Source: Sphingomonas parapaucimobilis NBRC 15100
GTDB taxonomy: Bacteria > Pseudomonadota > Alphaproteobacteria > Sphingomonadales > Sphingomonadaceae
DNA length: 64,000 nucleotides
Assembly: GCF_000787715.1 (NCBI RefSeq)
Contig: NZ_BBPI01000034.1
Coordinates: forward strand, 1 to 64,000
Direction of reading: 5' to 3'
Each line of letters opens with the position of its first letter. The stretch's first letter is position 1. Shown here piece after piece: positions 25,655-34,798 of the stretch. Below the pieces are notes generated by a model. The model saw nothing but the letters and a program-made list of their open reading frames with translations. It made no database searches and was not told where the DNA came from. The position numbers and the translations under genes are program-made.

Positions 25655-25703
25655 CCCTATCCGCGCGGCCAGCGACGACCGGAAGGTCGGTCGGGGGATA
25701 GGG
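25655..25703 (+). promoter_or_regulatory. Stem-loop in the leader of the TonB receptor gene
   Basis: CCCTATCC (25655-25662) pairs with GGATAGGG (25696-25703), and inside lies a second small hairpin, CGACC-GGAA-GGTCG. The right arm is the GGGGGATAGGG purine block that is the likely ribosome site of the receptor gene starting at 25716, so folding would hide it. Control of translation is an inference. Confidence 0.4.
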
Positions 25704-25715
25704 ATAACAACCACC

Positions 25716-28121
25716 ATGAACACCAATTTCGTTCGCGCCGCGCTGCTGGGCGGTTCCGCGCTTCTGGCGCTCACCGCCACGCCGGCCTTTGCCGCCGACA
25801 CCAAGCCTGCCGCCGATCCGGCACCCGCCGCCGCTGCCGATCCCGCCACCGATTCGGGTGAGCTGAAGGACATCGTCGTCACCGCGACCAAGCGCGAGAC
25901 CAGCCTTCAGAAGACGCCGATCGCGATCTCGGTCATCGACCCGACCGTGCTGAAGGACCGCCACGTCCAGAGCCTGCTCGACCTGGCCGACGGCACCGTG
26001 CCGTCGCTTCGCGTCGCCACCTTCGAGGCGCGCCAGTCGGCGCTGACCGTGGGTATTCGCGGCATCGTGCCGTTCGACCAGAACCAGACGGCGCGCGACA
26101 CCGGCGTCGGCGTCTATTTCGACGGCGTGTATCTGGGCCGTTCGCAGGGCCTGAACGCCGCGCTGTTCGACATCGAGCGTGTCGAAGTGCTGCGCGGTCC
26201 GCAGGGCACGCTGTTCGGCCGCAATACCGAGGGCGGCGCGCTGTCGATCGTCACCGCCAAGCCGACCGGCAAGTTCGGCGGCTCGCTGACCGCGGGCTTC
26301 GGCAATTACGGCGCGTACAACACCGCCGCGCACGTCAACCTGCCGGAATTCAACAACATCTCGATCAAGCTGGACGGCGTGATCCAGCACCAGAACCCGT
26401 TCGTGAAGAACCCGCTGCCGGGCAGCGTCGGCTGGGGAGCGTATAACCGCGCCGGCGGCCATGTCGCGGCGCTCTGGAAGCCGGTCGACGGCTTCTCGGC
26501 CGAGCTGTCCTACGACCAGGCGAAGGACGAGAACACGCCCTTCTACAGCCAGCTGCTGAACTACAACCCGCGCGGCCTGCCGGTCGCGACGATCGCGCAG
26601 ATCAACGGCAATAACGGCAAGCTGCCCTCGGGCACCATCGCGCCGCTGTCGCCTTTGGTCGTCGTGTCGGGCGACGACCGCATGAAGACCGCCGATATCG
26701 GCGTGCCGCAGCAGTACAGCGTCGACCGCACCCACGGCTTCTCGGCCAAGCTGAACTATGACGTGGCGCCGAACCTGGAGCTGCGCTCGATCACCGCATG
26801 GCGCGGCGTGTCGACCGACCAGTGGGACAATTCGGGTGGCGCGCACCGCACGGTATTCCTGCCGAACGGCAAGTTCAGCCGCTACAGCCTGTCCTTCATG
26901 CAGCAGCACCAGTTCAGCCAGGAATTCCAGGCGGTGGGCAGCCTGCCGCAGTTCGATTACGTGGCGGGCCTGTTCTACTTCACCGAAAACGCCCGCGAGA
27001 CGGCGGCGACCCCGTCGACCAACCAATGGAATGCGGACGGCACCGGCTACACCATCCTGTCGCAGACCGCGCTGGGCACCATCGGCTCGGGCAATCAGGG
27101 CTGGGCACCGGGTTCCTTCTTCCTCCAGCGCGGCAGTTTCGCGCGCGCCTATAGCTATGCGGCGTTCGCGCAAGGAACCTATACCCCGGCGGGCTTCGAT
27201 GCCTTCCACCTGACGGTCGGCGGCCGCTATACGAAGGACAAGCGCAACGGCACGCTGTATCTGGTGCAGGGCAAGTCGACCAACTTCCCCTTCACCTTCG
27301 ACAACAGCCGGTTCGACCCGATGGTGACGGCGGCGTTCGACGCGACCGACACGATCCATCTCTATGCGAAATACTCGACCGGCTACCGCGCGGGCGGTGC
27401 CAATGACCGGTCGCAGACCTTCGCCGCGTTCGGCGCCGAAGCGGTCAAGTCCTATGAGATCGGGTCGAAGATGGACCTGTTCGAGCACCGCGTCCGCCTG
27501 AACCTGGCGGGCTATATCATGGACCGCACCGGCACCCAGATCGACTTCGACAATGTCGACACCAACCCGAGCAGCCCGACCTACAACCTGCATACCGAGG
27601 AAACCCGCAACGCGCCGGGCACGTCCAAGATTCGCGGGGTCGAGGCCGATATCACGACCAACCCGATCGAGGGCATGACAGTCGGTGCGTCCTATGCCTA
27701 CACCTATACCAACGTGCCGCTGACGCCGAACCCATTCCTGGGCAACGCGCTGACCCAGGTGTTCGTGGTCTATACGCCGCGCAACGCCGCCTCGGCCTAT
27801 GCCGATTACGAGGTGCCGCTGGCGGGTTCGGAAGCCAAGGTGCGTTTCCACCTGGACGCCAACTATGCCGACCCGGCCTATAGCTTCCAGAACGAGACGA
27901 CGCGCACCGACAAGACCTTCGTGATGAACGGCCGCATCGCGCTGGCCGACCTGCCGCTGACGGAGAACGGCACGAAGATGACCCTGTCGCTGTGGAGCCG
28001 CAACCTGCTCAACAACAGCTTCGTCTATCGCCGCTCGGCCGCCAATGCCGCGACGCTGGGCGATTACGGCAACTTCAACCCGCCGCGCACCATCGGCCTG
28101 GAAGGCACGGTCCGCTTCTGA
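25716..28121 (+). CDS. TonB-dependent receptor
   Basis: An 801-residue outer-membrane receptor. Seen: signal peptide (MNTNFVRAALLGGSALLALTA to PAFAAD), an Ala/Pro-rich linker, TonB-box-like LKDIVVTATKRE (about residues 50-61), a plug with QKTPIAISVID, VGIRGIVPFDQNQTARDTGVGVYFDGVYLGR and IERVEVLRGPQGTLFGRNTEGG, and a barrel ending in GTVRF. This plug type is common among sphingomonad receptors for iron complexes and for carbohydrates or aromatic compounds, so the ligand cannot be named. Start ATG at 25716. It is monocistronic: an intrinsic terminator follows at 28145. Neighbours give no clue to the substrate. Confidence 0.9.
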   Translation: MNTNFVRAALLGGSALLALTATPAFAADTKPAADPAPAAAADPATDSGELKDIVVTATKRETSLQKTPIAISVIDPTVLKDRHVQSLLDLADGTVPSLRVATFEARQSALTVGIRGIVPFDQNQTARDTGVGVYFDGVYLGRSQGLNAALFDIERVEVLRGPQGTLFGRNTEGGALSIVTAKPTGKFGGSLTAGFGNYGAYNTAAHVNLPEFNNISIKLDGVIQHQNPFVKNPLPGSVGWGAYNRAGGHVAALWKPVDGFSAELSYDQAKDENTPFYSQLLNYNPRGLPVATIAQINGNNGKLPSGTIAPLSPLVVVSGDDRMKTADIGVPQQYSVDRTHGFSAKLNYDVAPNLELRSITAWRGVSTDQWDNSGGAHRTVFLPNGKFSRYSLSFMQQHQFSQEFQAVGSLPQFDYVAGLFYFTENARETAATPSTNQWNADGTGYTILSQTALGTIGSGNQGWAPGSFFLQRGSFARAYSYAAFAQGTYTPAGFDAFHLTVGGRYTKDKRNGTLYLVQGKSTNFPFTFDNSRFDPMVTAAFDATDTIHLYAKYSTGYRAGGANDRSQTFAAFGAEAVKSYEIGSKMDLFEHRVRLNLAGYIMDRTGTQIDFDNVDTNPSSPTYNLHTEETRNAPGTSKIRGVEADITTNPIEGMTVGASYAYTYTNVPLTPNPFLGNALTQVFVVYTPRNAASAYADYEVPLAGSEAKVRFHLDANYADPAYSFQNETTRTDKTFVMNGRIALADLPLTENGTKMTLSLWSRNLLNNSFVYRRSAANAATLGDYGNFNPPRTIGLEGTVRF

Positions 28122-28144
28122 TCCTGACCGGATACCCCAACTTC

Positions 28145-28174
28145 AGGGCCGCCCTTCGGGGTGGCCCTTTTTTG
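28145..28174 (+). terminator. Intrinsic terminator of the TonB receptor gene
   Basis: AGGGCCGCCC-TTCG-GGGTGGCCCT is followed by a run of Ts (CCCTTTTTTG). The stable UUCG-type loop and T-run begin 24 bp after the stop codon. Confidence 0.85.
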
Positions 28175-28202
28175 TTGATGTCACTCCGTGGTTTCGATGC
28201 GA

Positions 28203-28302
28203 GCCCCTCCCCTTCAGGGGAGGGGTTGGGGTAGGGCATCGCCACGAACGTGACGCTTGCGGCAGCGCCCCACCCCCGGCCCCTCTCCTGAAGGGGAGGG
28301 GT
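28203..28302. repeat. Palindromic intergenic repeat, CCCCTCCCCTTCAGGGGAGGGG subtype
   Basis: A 100-bp inverted repeat with end hairpins CCCCTCCCCTTCAGGGGAGG and CCCCTCTCCTGAAGGGGAGG, the second copy of the subtype at 8.6 kb. It lies just behind the terminator of the receptor and 9 bp from the stop of the converging kinase gene. Confidence 0.85.
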
Positions 28303-28311
28303 GAATTCGTC

Positions 28312-29688
28312 TCATGTCGCCTCGCCCTGGCGACGCGGAAGGATCAGCGACACGACCAACCCCGGCGCGGCGTCGCCCAGCACCAGCCGCCCGCGATGCA
28401 GCCGCGCGATCGCCTCGACTAGCGGCAGGCCCAGGCCGTGCCCTCCCGCGGCTTCCCGCGCCGTATCGAGCCGCCCGAAACGGCGTAGCGCACGGGCGCG
28501 ATCCTCGGTTGCGATGCCGGGGCCGTTGTCCGCGACGCTCAGGGTCAGGCCCCCTTCGCCGGCATCGAGCGTCACGGTGATCGTGTCGCCGCCATATTTG
28601 ATCGCATTGCCGATCAGGTTGACCAGCGCCTGGGTCAGCAACTGCCGGTCGCCGACGAAATCCGGCGCGGCGGCATCGACCGCCACGTCCAGACGATGCC
28701 CGGCATCTCCGGCAACGGGGATCATCATCGTCGCGGTGTCGCGGACCAGCGTGGACAGGTCGAAGGGGGCGAACCCCGCCTTGCGATGCCCCGCCTCGAT
28801 CTCGGCGATGCGCAGCAGCGCGGCGAACATGGCGAGCAGCGCGTCGCACTGAGCCAGCGCGGCGTGGGCGGTTTCGGCCTGGGCAGGATCGCGCGCGTCC
28901 TCGACCATGCGCGCCAACTGCCCGCGCAGGCGCGACAGCGGCGTGCGCAGGTCATGGGCGATGTCGTTGGCCTGGCTGCGCATCGCCTCCATCAGCGCGG
29001 CGATACGGTCGAGCATATGATTGAAGGCGGCGGCCTGGCGGTCGAACTCGTCGCCCGATCCGGTCACGGGGACGCGGTGGCGGATATTCCCCGCGATGAT
29101 CGCCTCGACCGTGGCGCGCTGGTCGGCGATGCGGCGGCCGACCAGCATCGAAAAGACGATGAGGCCGCCGACCACGATCAGGATGATCGAGCCGAAGCCG
29201 ATCAGGTAGATGCGCGTCCGCGTCATACGGTGGCTGTCGAACGGCTCGGTTTCCGCCACCACCGCCAGCCGCCGCCCTTCGCCCGCGTCGCGGACCAGCG
29301 CGCGGCCATGCGACAGGCCGATGATCCCGTCGCGCTGGCGCAGGTCCGACCGGCCCATCGGCAGGGCGAAGCGCGGGGCGATATTGCCGCCCAGCCGCCG
29401 CCCGTCCGCCCCCAGCAGCAGCAGGCCGATATCGCCGGTGTCGCGCTGGCCCGACACGGTGGCGATGCGGGCGAGCAGCAGCGGGGTGGGGAGCCGCGTC
29501 TCGCCCGCATCCCGTTCCAGCACCAGATCGGCGGCGACCGCGATCCGGCGGTCAACCGCCCGCGCCACCGTCACCCGGTTGGCGGCCAGGATCGCGATGC
29601 CGGTGGCGATCGTGGCGATCAGGAACAGGGCCAGGACAGCGATGGTCAGCCCGCGCAGCGACAGACGACGGATCGCGCCCTCGATCAT
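28312..29688 (-). CDS. Sensor histidine kinase (HAMP-HisKA), last gene of the phosphatase operon
   Basis: A 458-residue membrane kinase: TM1 about residues 14-36 (LTIAVLALFLIATIATGIAIL), a periplasmic domain of about 120 residues, TM2 about 158-180 (LIGFGSIILIVVGGLIVFSML), HAMP, HisKA with NDIAHDLRTPLSRLRGQL (phospho-acceptor His), and an ATPase domain with NLIGNAIKYGG, VADNGPGI, GHGLGLPLV. It overlaps the response-regulator gene by 4 bp (ATGA) and is certainly its partner. Because the pair follows the phosphatase gene on the same strand, the cue may be phosphate-related, but the periplasmic domain has no family I recognise, and it is not a PhoR-type PAS kinase. Confidence 0.9.
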   Translation of the reverse strand: MIEGAIRRLSLRGLTIAVLALFLIATIATGIAILAANRVTVARAVDRRIAVAADLVLERDAGETRLPTPLLLARIATVSGQRDTGDIGLLLLGADGRRLGGNIAPRFALPMGRSDLRQRDGIIGLSHGRALVRDAGEGRRLAVVAETEPFDSHRMTRTRIYLIGFGSIILIVVGGLIVFSMLVGRRIADQRATVEAIIAGNIRHRVPVTGSGDEFDRQAAAFNHMLDRIAALMEAMRSQANDIAHDLRTPLSRLRGQLARMVEDARDPAQAETAHAALAQCDALLAMFAALLRIAEIEAGHRKAGFAPFDLSTLVRDTATMMIPVAGDAGHRLDVAVDAAAPDFVGDRQLLTQALVNLIGNAIKYGGDTITVTLDAGEGGLTLSVADNGPGIATEDRARALRRFGRLDTAREAAGGHGLGLPLVEAIARLHRGRLVLGDAAPGLVVSLILPRRQGEAT

Positions 29689-30365
29689 GGTTTCAGCGAA
29701 TAGCCGATCCCGCGTACCGTTTCGATGGGATCCTCGCCGCCATCCTCGGTCAGCTTGACGCGCAGCCGCCGGATATAGACGTCGACGATATTCGTCTCCG
29801 GCTCGAAATCATAACCCCAGACCCGCTCGATCAGCATGGCGCGGGTCAGCACCTCGCCCGCATGGCGCGCCAGCTCGGCCAGCAGCTTCAGCTCCAGATT
29901 GGCCAGCGTGATCGGCTGGCCGCCGCGCCAGGCGCGAAAGCTGGTCGGGCTGACCACGATGTCGCCCGCACGGATGGTGTCGGTTTCGCTGACCGTCCAG
30001 CGGCGGCCGCGGATCACCGCCTGGATGCGCGCGACCAGTTCGGGCGGCTCGACCGGCTTGACGACATAATCGTCCGCGCCCGCTTCCAGCCCATCCACCT
30101 TGTCGGTCGCCATGGACAGCGCGGTCAGCATGACGACCGGCACCGTGATCCCGCGCGACCGCAGCGTCTCGACCACCGACAGCCCGTCCAGGCGCGGCAT
30201 CATCCGGTCGAGGATCACCGCGTCATATTGCTCGCGGTCCATCGCGGCGAGTGCCAGCCGTCCGTCGCCGACATGTTCGACCCGGTGACCCAGCGCGATC
30301 AGGTCGGCGGCGAGGCCGTGCGCATAGGTGGCGTCATCCTCGACCAGAAGCAGGTGCAGGCTCAT
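29685..30365 (-). CDS. OmpR-family response regulator
   Basis: A 226-residue regulator with a receiver (LLLVEDDATYAHGL; phospho-acceptor D53 in AVILDRMMPRLDG; VMLTALS; VVKPVEPPEL with K103) and a winged-helix DNA-binding domain (about 130-225, LANLELKLLAELARHAGEVLTRAMLIERVWGY, then NIVDVYIRRLRVKL and ETVRGIGYSLKP). I start at the ATG at 30365, with GGATGA 9-14 bases ahead; an ATG at 30374 would add three residues. The gene lies 59 bp behind the phosphatase stop on the same strand, with no terminator seen, so phosphatase, regulator and kinase probably form one transcript. Confidence 0.9.
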   Translation of the reverse strand: MSLHLLLVEDDATYAHGLAADLIALGHRVEHVGDGRLALAAMDREQYDAVILDRMMPRLDGLSVVETLRSRGITVPVVMLTALSMATDKVDGLEAGADDYVVKPVEPPELVARIQAVIRGRRWTVSETDTIRAGDIVVSPTSFRAWRGGQPITLANLELKLLAELARHAGEVLTRAMLIERVWGYDFEPETNIVDVYIRRLRVKLTEDGGEDPIETVRGIGYSLKP

Positions 30366-30424
30366 CGATATCATCCAGACCGTGATCGCATCCGCCCTAC
30401 CGGGCAAAAGCGCGGTGGCAAGCC

Positions 30425-31648
30425 CTACCCCGCCAGAGGCGCGAGCCGGTCGCGGAACAGCCGGACGAATTGGTCGAGCGGGCAGGGGGCATCGGCCGGG
30501 CAACCGCGAACCCGCACCGGCTTCACCGACACGGCGGCGGCATGGGCGCGTATCTGGTCGGGCGACTGGGTGCGGTAGCGGACGGTGACGAAGGCGCGGC
30601 CCCTGGCGTCATGCCAGCGCTCGATCAGGATCGCCCCGCCCGGCGCGGCATCGTTGGTCGCATAGCCCGGCGCGACCAGATCGAAGCCGAGCAAAGCCGC
30701 CAGCGCGGTGACATTGGTGTCGTGCCCGACCAGCATGTCGACCTTCGCGCCGTTCTTGCCGGTCAGCGCCGCGATCATGTGCCGCCCGAACGCGGCCGAC
30801 TGGTGCGCGGCCATATAGGGCGAGCGCGAATAGACATCGAACAGCGCGGCGTGGACCGTGCCCAGCCGCGCCAGCACCGCGCCGTCGACCGGCAGCCCGC
30901 CGACCGAGGGCGACAGCCCTTCGGCATATTGCAGCAGCAGCACCTGCGCGGTGCCCGACGCGGTGCGGATCGGTCCGGTCAGGTCGATGCCATGGCCATC
31001 GGCCGAGGGTGTCAGCCGTGCCGGTCCCGCCGGATCGCAGCCCCTGGGCTCACCACAGCCCAGCACCTGGTCCAGCAGGCGCAGCGCCGGGCGGTTCCGC
31101 GCGACCAGCGCGTCCATCCCGCCGGTGAAGCGGTCGATATCCGCCACCGCCGCCTGTGCATCGAAACGGGTGGCACGGGCGCGCAGCGGCTCGAACAGCG
31201 GATCGACCTGGCCCGGCGGATTGTGCGCCACCGGCACCGTGCAACCGGGGGCGAACGCCTTGGCATAGGCCTCCCCGCTGGCGATGGTGCGGGACGAGCT
31301 GTTCGTCCAGATGCGGATGCTGCCGGGCGCGGGGCAATTCCGGGTCAGCAGGCCCCGCGCGATCCAGTCTGTGCGGTCGGCGCGCGCCTCGACGGCGAGT
31401 GCCTCGGCACCGTGCGGGGTCAGCTCGCTTTCCGGCGTGGTCCAGGTCGGCCAGGGCTTGGCGGTGCGGGTGCCGTGCGGCACCTCGCCGTCCAGCGGCG
31501 CGCGGACGCCGTGCCGCATCAGCACCACCACCCGGTCTAGCGTCAGCCCCTTGGGGGGCGGGGCAGTCTGCGCCGCGACGGGCAGCGCCAGCATGGGCAG
31601 GGCGAACAGGGCGAGCGGCGCGCGCAGGCGGCGGGGGAGAGCGATCAT
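30425..31648 (-). CDS. Histidine acid phosphatase / phytase-like, periplasmic
   Basis: A 407-residue branch-2 histidine phosphatase (AppA/Agp-type). Seen: signal peptide (to about residue 27, LPVAAQT), the nucleophile motif VVLMRHGVRAP (His46), a second region with RIWTNSSSRTIASGEAYAKAF, cysteines likely to form disulfides, and the proton-donor motif VGHDTNVTALAALLGF (GHDTN). Members hydrolyse phytate, glucose-1-phosphate or other phosphomonoesters in the periplasm; the exact substrate cannot be read. It is divergent from a TonB receptor, with Pho-box-like repeats in the 202-bp gap, and is followed by a two-component system. This fits release of phosphate from an organic phosphate near the receptor. 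Confidence 0.85.
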   Translation of the reverse strand: MIALPRRLRAPLALFALPMLALPVAAQTAPPPKGLTLDRVVVLMRHGVRAPLDGEVPHGTRTAKPWPTWTTPESELTPHGAEALAVEARADRTDWIARGLLTRNCPAPGSIRIWTNSSSRTIASGEAYAKAFAPGCTVPVAHNPPGQVDPLFEPLRARATRFDAQAAVADIDRFTGGMDALVARNRPALRLLDQVLGCGEPRGCDPAGPARLTPSADGHGIDLTGPIRTASGTAQVLLLQYAEGLSPSVGGLPVDGAVLARLGTVHAALFDVYSRSPYMAAHQSAAFGRHMIAALTGKNGAKVDMLVGHDTNVTALAALLGFDLVAPGYATNDAAPGGAILIERWHDARGRAFVTVRYRTQSPDQIRAHAAAVSVKPVRVRGCPADAPCPLDQFVRLFRDRLAPLAG

Positions 31649-31738
31649 CGCGCGGCTTTGGACCGGTTTCGGGTCAGGACTGTGACATTGTCTCCCGCTT
31701 CATCATGCTGGACTGGGTATCCTGGGAAGTTTTTTCAG

Positions 31739-31778
31739 AAGTCATCAAAATTCGGTCAATAAGTCATCGGGCTGTCAC
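31739..31778 (+). promoter_or_regulatory. Pho-box-like direct repeats
   Basis: Units matching the PhoB consensus CTGTCAT at 11-bp phase: AAGTCAT at 31739-31745, AAGTCAT at 31761-31767 and CTGTCAC at 31772-31778, with 22-bp and 11-bp spacings; the unit expected at 31750 is poor. The AAGTCATCGGGCTGTCAC stretch matches the two-unit Pho box in 12 of 14 specified positions. It sits in the divergent promoter between the phosphatase and the TonB receptor. Confidence 0.55.
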
Positions 31779-31850
31779 AGGGCATCCCTAGCGGGGCCAT
31801 CGAAGGCGCCCGGGGGGCGTCGCCATCAGAATTGATCCAGGGGGAATTCC

Positions 31851-34646
31851 ATGACCGCTTCGTCCAAGCGGGCGCATGTCGTGCGCCTGTTGTGCAGCAC
31901 CGCCGCCACGTTCCTGATGGCCGCACCCGTGCTGGCCGTAGAGCCGGTCGTCACCAGCGCGCCGGTGGTCGCCGATACCGATCCGCAGGTCGGTGAGGAC
32001 GTGGTGGTCAAGGGCCATCGCCAGGCGGTGGTCGATGCGCAGGACGAACAGTTGCGCAGCCAGTCGCTCGCCACCGTCGTCTCGGGCGAGGAACTGCGCC
32101 TCCAGCCGCAGCAGAATCTGGCCGACCTGCTGACCCGCCTGCCGGGCATCAGCTCGTCGGTGGACCAGTCGCGCAACGCGGCGGCGACGGGCGAGGCGCA
32201 ATATGTCTCGATCCGTGGTCTCGACACCTCGTACAACGCCTATTCGCTCGACGGCGTGCGGCTGGCGCAGACCGATGCGCGCACCCGCGCCATCTCGATG
32301 AACCTGCTGTCGCCCTTCTCGCTGCAGACGGTGCGCGTCGACAAGGCGCCGACCGCCAGATATGATGGCGACGCGATCGCGGGCATCATCGACATGGTGC
32401 CGATCACCGCCTTCGACCTGCCCAACCACCGTACCCAGATCCGTCTTCAGGGCCAGCTGGCGGGCCGCGCCGATGCGCGTCGCCAGGATCCCTGGGGCGG
32501 CACCGCGCAGGTCGAGACCGCGCAGCGCTTCGGCGATTTCGGCGTCTATGCCTCGGCCTATTACGGCCTGAAGCATGTGCTGGGCGAGTCGACGGCCGTG
32601 CAGCATGACTGGGAGAAGTATAACAACAACATCCCCGGCATGATCCGCGACAATCTGGACAATCTGTTCGCGCGCGGCGTGCAGTGGCAGTCGTTCCGCA
32701 ACCGCATCGAGCGGATGGGCGGCACGCTGAACCTCGACTGGAAGGGCGAGGGGACGGACTTGTACCTCCACTCCACCTATGGCCGGTACAATCTGAAGAG
32801 CTGGATGGATCAGACCGCGCTGCGCCAGACCAGCCTCGCGCCCGACCAGATCAACCCGAACCCCAATAAGGGTTCCTATGACGCCGCCGGATACCGCGCC
32901 GATTACGGCCTGACCGCGACGCATTATTTCCGCACCGAGCATAGCAAGCAGGAGCTGGTGACGACCAAGCTGGGCGGCGAGACGCGCTCGGGCGACTTCA
33001 CCTTCGACTATCACGGCGCCTATTCGCGCGGGTCGCAGGACTATCCGCTGCGGATCCAGTCGGGCTTTGCGGGCCGTCCCTATATCGGCACCGCCGATAA
33101 TACGGGCGTCGCCAATTATCGCATGGTCACCTCGATCGGCCAGCGCACCTTCCCGCAGGTCGTGCTGACCGACGCGGCGCGCGCCTATCTGACCGACCTG
33201 AGCAAGCTGCGTCAGTGGTACGTCACCCAGCAGTTCGAGAATACCTGGGAACGCCGCCTGGAGGGCCAGTTCGATACGAGCTGGCATCATGCCGACCAGG
33301 GTCTGGTGTCGATTGCGGCCGGTGCCAAGGTCGAGGACGCCAAGCGTTATGCCAATGCGCTGGGTGACGACGGCGCGCTGCAATATACCTTCCCCAATGC
33401 GGACGGCAGCGCCTCGCCGCGCTATGCCGCGACCGGCCCGGTCCTGACCTCGCTGCCCGGTCGTCTGCTCGGCGGGTTCATGAACAACGCCGCACAGGTG
33501 CCGATCTATCTGATCGACACCGATTATATCGAGAATCAGGTCCGCCAGCTCTCCAGCCCGAAGATCGCCGGGCTGGACCCGGTAAAGCTGAAGGAGAACC
33601 GTCTCGACGGGCGCGAGAACCGCTTGTCGGGCTATGTCATGGCGACGATGCAATTCGGCGACCTTCAGGTCGTGCCGGGCGTCCGCTATGAGTATAACCG
33701 CTTCAAGGGCACCTATTGGCAGGACCAGGGCAACGACACCGGCAAGTTCGCCACGTCCAGCCGCCACTATGACATGTGGCTGCCCAGCGTCATCGCCAAT
33801 TATCGCCCCAATGACGCGATGGTCGTCCGCGCGTCGATCCGGAAGAGCTATTCGCGGCCTGCCTTCGACCTGTTGCTCGGCCCGACGCAGGTGACGCGCA
33901 ACGATCTGGGCGAGGTGACGGGGGTGTTCATCCCCAACCCGAACCTGAACGCGCAGACCTCGTGGAACTACGACGCCTCGATCGAATATAAGGGGCAGGG
34001 CACCGACTTCTTCTCGATCAGCCCCTTCTACAAGAAGCTGAACCACGTCCTGTTCGCGACCGGCACCACCAACGCGACCGGCGACTACAACATCTGGGGC
34101 AACCCCCAGTCGGAACAGCAGGGCGGGGTCGAGGTGTCGAGCCTGACCACCAACGCCACCGGCAAGATCTACGGCGTCGAACTGTTCGGCCGTTATTCGC
34201 TGAAGGGGCTGCCGGGGCTGCTCGACGGGCTGGGCCTTCAGGCCAATGTCACGGTGCAGCGGGCCAATGCGCGGGTCTTCGTCAACGGCCAGATGCGCGA
34301 CCAGCGCATGACCCAGGCGCCGAAGATCATGTACAACGCCGCGCTGTTCTACGCCCATGGCCCGCTGTCGGCGGAGTGGAACTATAACTATACCGGCGAC
34401 CGCCTGTACGATCTGCGCTCCAGCCGGCCGGATACCTATATCCAGCCGACGACCATCTCGAACCTGATCGTCAACTATGTCCTGCCGTCGGGCCTGACGA
34501 TCGGCGCGTCGGTGCAGAACCTGTTCAACGAACACAGCTATTGGGCGACGACCAGCGAGCGCAAGGCGTATCTCTCGAACGACCGCAAGGGCGGCTATGT
34601 CGAGACGGGCCGCATCTACATGCTCAACCTGACCTACGCCTTCTGA
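31851..34646 (+). CDS. TonB-dependent receptor, divergent from the phosphatase
   Basis: A 931-residue outer-membrane receptor. Seen: signal peptide (to about residue 30, APVLAVEP), TonB-box-like GEDVVVKGHRQ, plug with LADLLTRLPGISSSVDQSRN, YVSIRGLDTSYNAYSLDGVRLAQ and VDKAPTARYDGDAIAGIID, and a barrel closing with RIYMLNLTYAF. The ATG at 31851 follows an AGGGGG site. Its promoter region holds the Pho-box-like repeats and it diverges from a phosphomonoesterase gene, so an organophosphate ligand (for example phytate or its breakdown products) is a reasonable guess. A double hairpin with a T-run after the stop suggests it is transcribed alone. Confidence 0.9.
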   Translation: MTASSKRAHVVRLLCSTAATFLMAAPVLAVEPVVTSAPVVADTDPQVGEDVVVKGHRQAVVDAQDEQLRSQSLATVVSGEELRLQPQQNLADLLTRLPGISSSVDQSRNAAATGEAQYVSIRGLDTSYNAYSLDGVRLAQTDARTRAISMNLLSPFSLQTVRVDKAPTARYDGDAIAGIIDMVPITAFDLPNHRTQIRLQGQLAGRADARRQDPWGGTAQVETAQRFGDFGVYASAYYGLKHVLGESTAVQHDWEKYNNNIPGMIRDNLDNLFARGVQWQSFRNRIERMGGTLNLDWKGEGTDLYLHSTYGRYNLKSWMDQTALRQTSLAPDQINPNPNKGSYDAAGYRADYGLTATHYFRTEHSKQELVTTKLGGETRSGDFTFDYHGAYSRGSQDYPLRIQSGFAGRPYIGTADNTGVANYRMVTSIGQRTFPQVVLTDAARAYLTDLSKLRQWYVTQQFENTWERRLEGQFDTSWHHADQGLVSIAAGAKVEDAKRYANALGDDGALQYTFPNADGSASPRYAATGPVLTSLPGRLLGGFMNNAAQVPIYLIDTDYIENQVRQLSSPKIAGLDPVKLKENRLDGRENRLSGYVMATMQFGDLQVVPGVRYEYNRFKGTYWQDQGNDTGKFATSSRHYDMWLPSVIANYRPNDAMVVRASIRKSYSRPAFDLLLGPTQVTRNDLGEVTGVFIPNPNLNAQTSWNYDASIEYKGQGTDFFSISPFYKKLNHVLFATGTTNATGDYNIWGNPQSEQQGGVEVSSLTTNATGKIYGVELFGRYSLKGLPGLLDGLGLQANVTVQRANARVFVNGQMRDQRMTQAPKIMYNAALFYAHGPLSAEWNYNYTGDRLYDLRSSRPDTYIQPTTISNLIVNYVLPSGLTIGASVQNLFNEHSYWATTSERKAYLSNDRKGGYVETGRIYMLNLTYAF

Positions 34647-34664
34647 CCTGACCCTCTCCCCGAT

Positions 34665-34735
34665 CCGGTGCCCGCCCCCATGGGCACCGGAGCGCACCTA
34701 CGCCGACGGCGCATCCTTGTGCCGTCGGCGGTTTT
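34665..34735 (+). terminator. Double hairpin terminator after the TonB receptor
   Basis: CCGGTGCCC/GGGCACCGG (34665-34690) is followed by CGCCGACGGCGCA/TGCCGTCGGCG (34701-34730) and GTTTTG. The second hairpin with its T-run has the form of an intrinsic terminator. Confidence 0.7.
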
Positions 34736-34798
34736 GTGTGGGGTTCCTGACCACATGGTCACGCGTTAGCATGATCCCATAAAGAGGACCTGCCAGAC

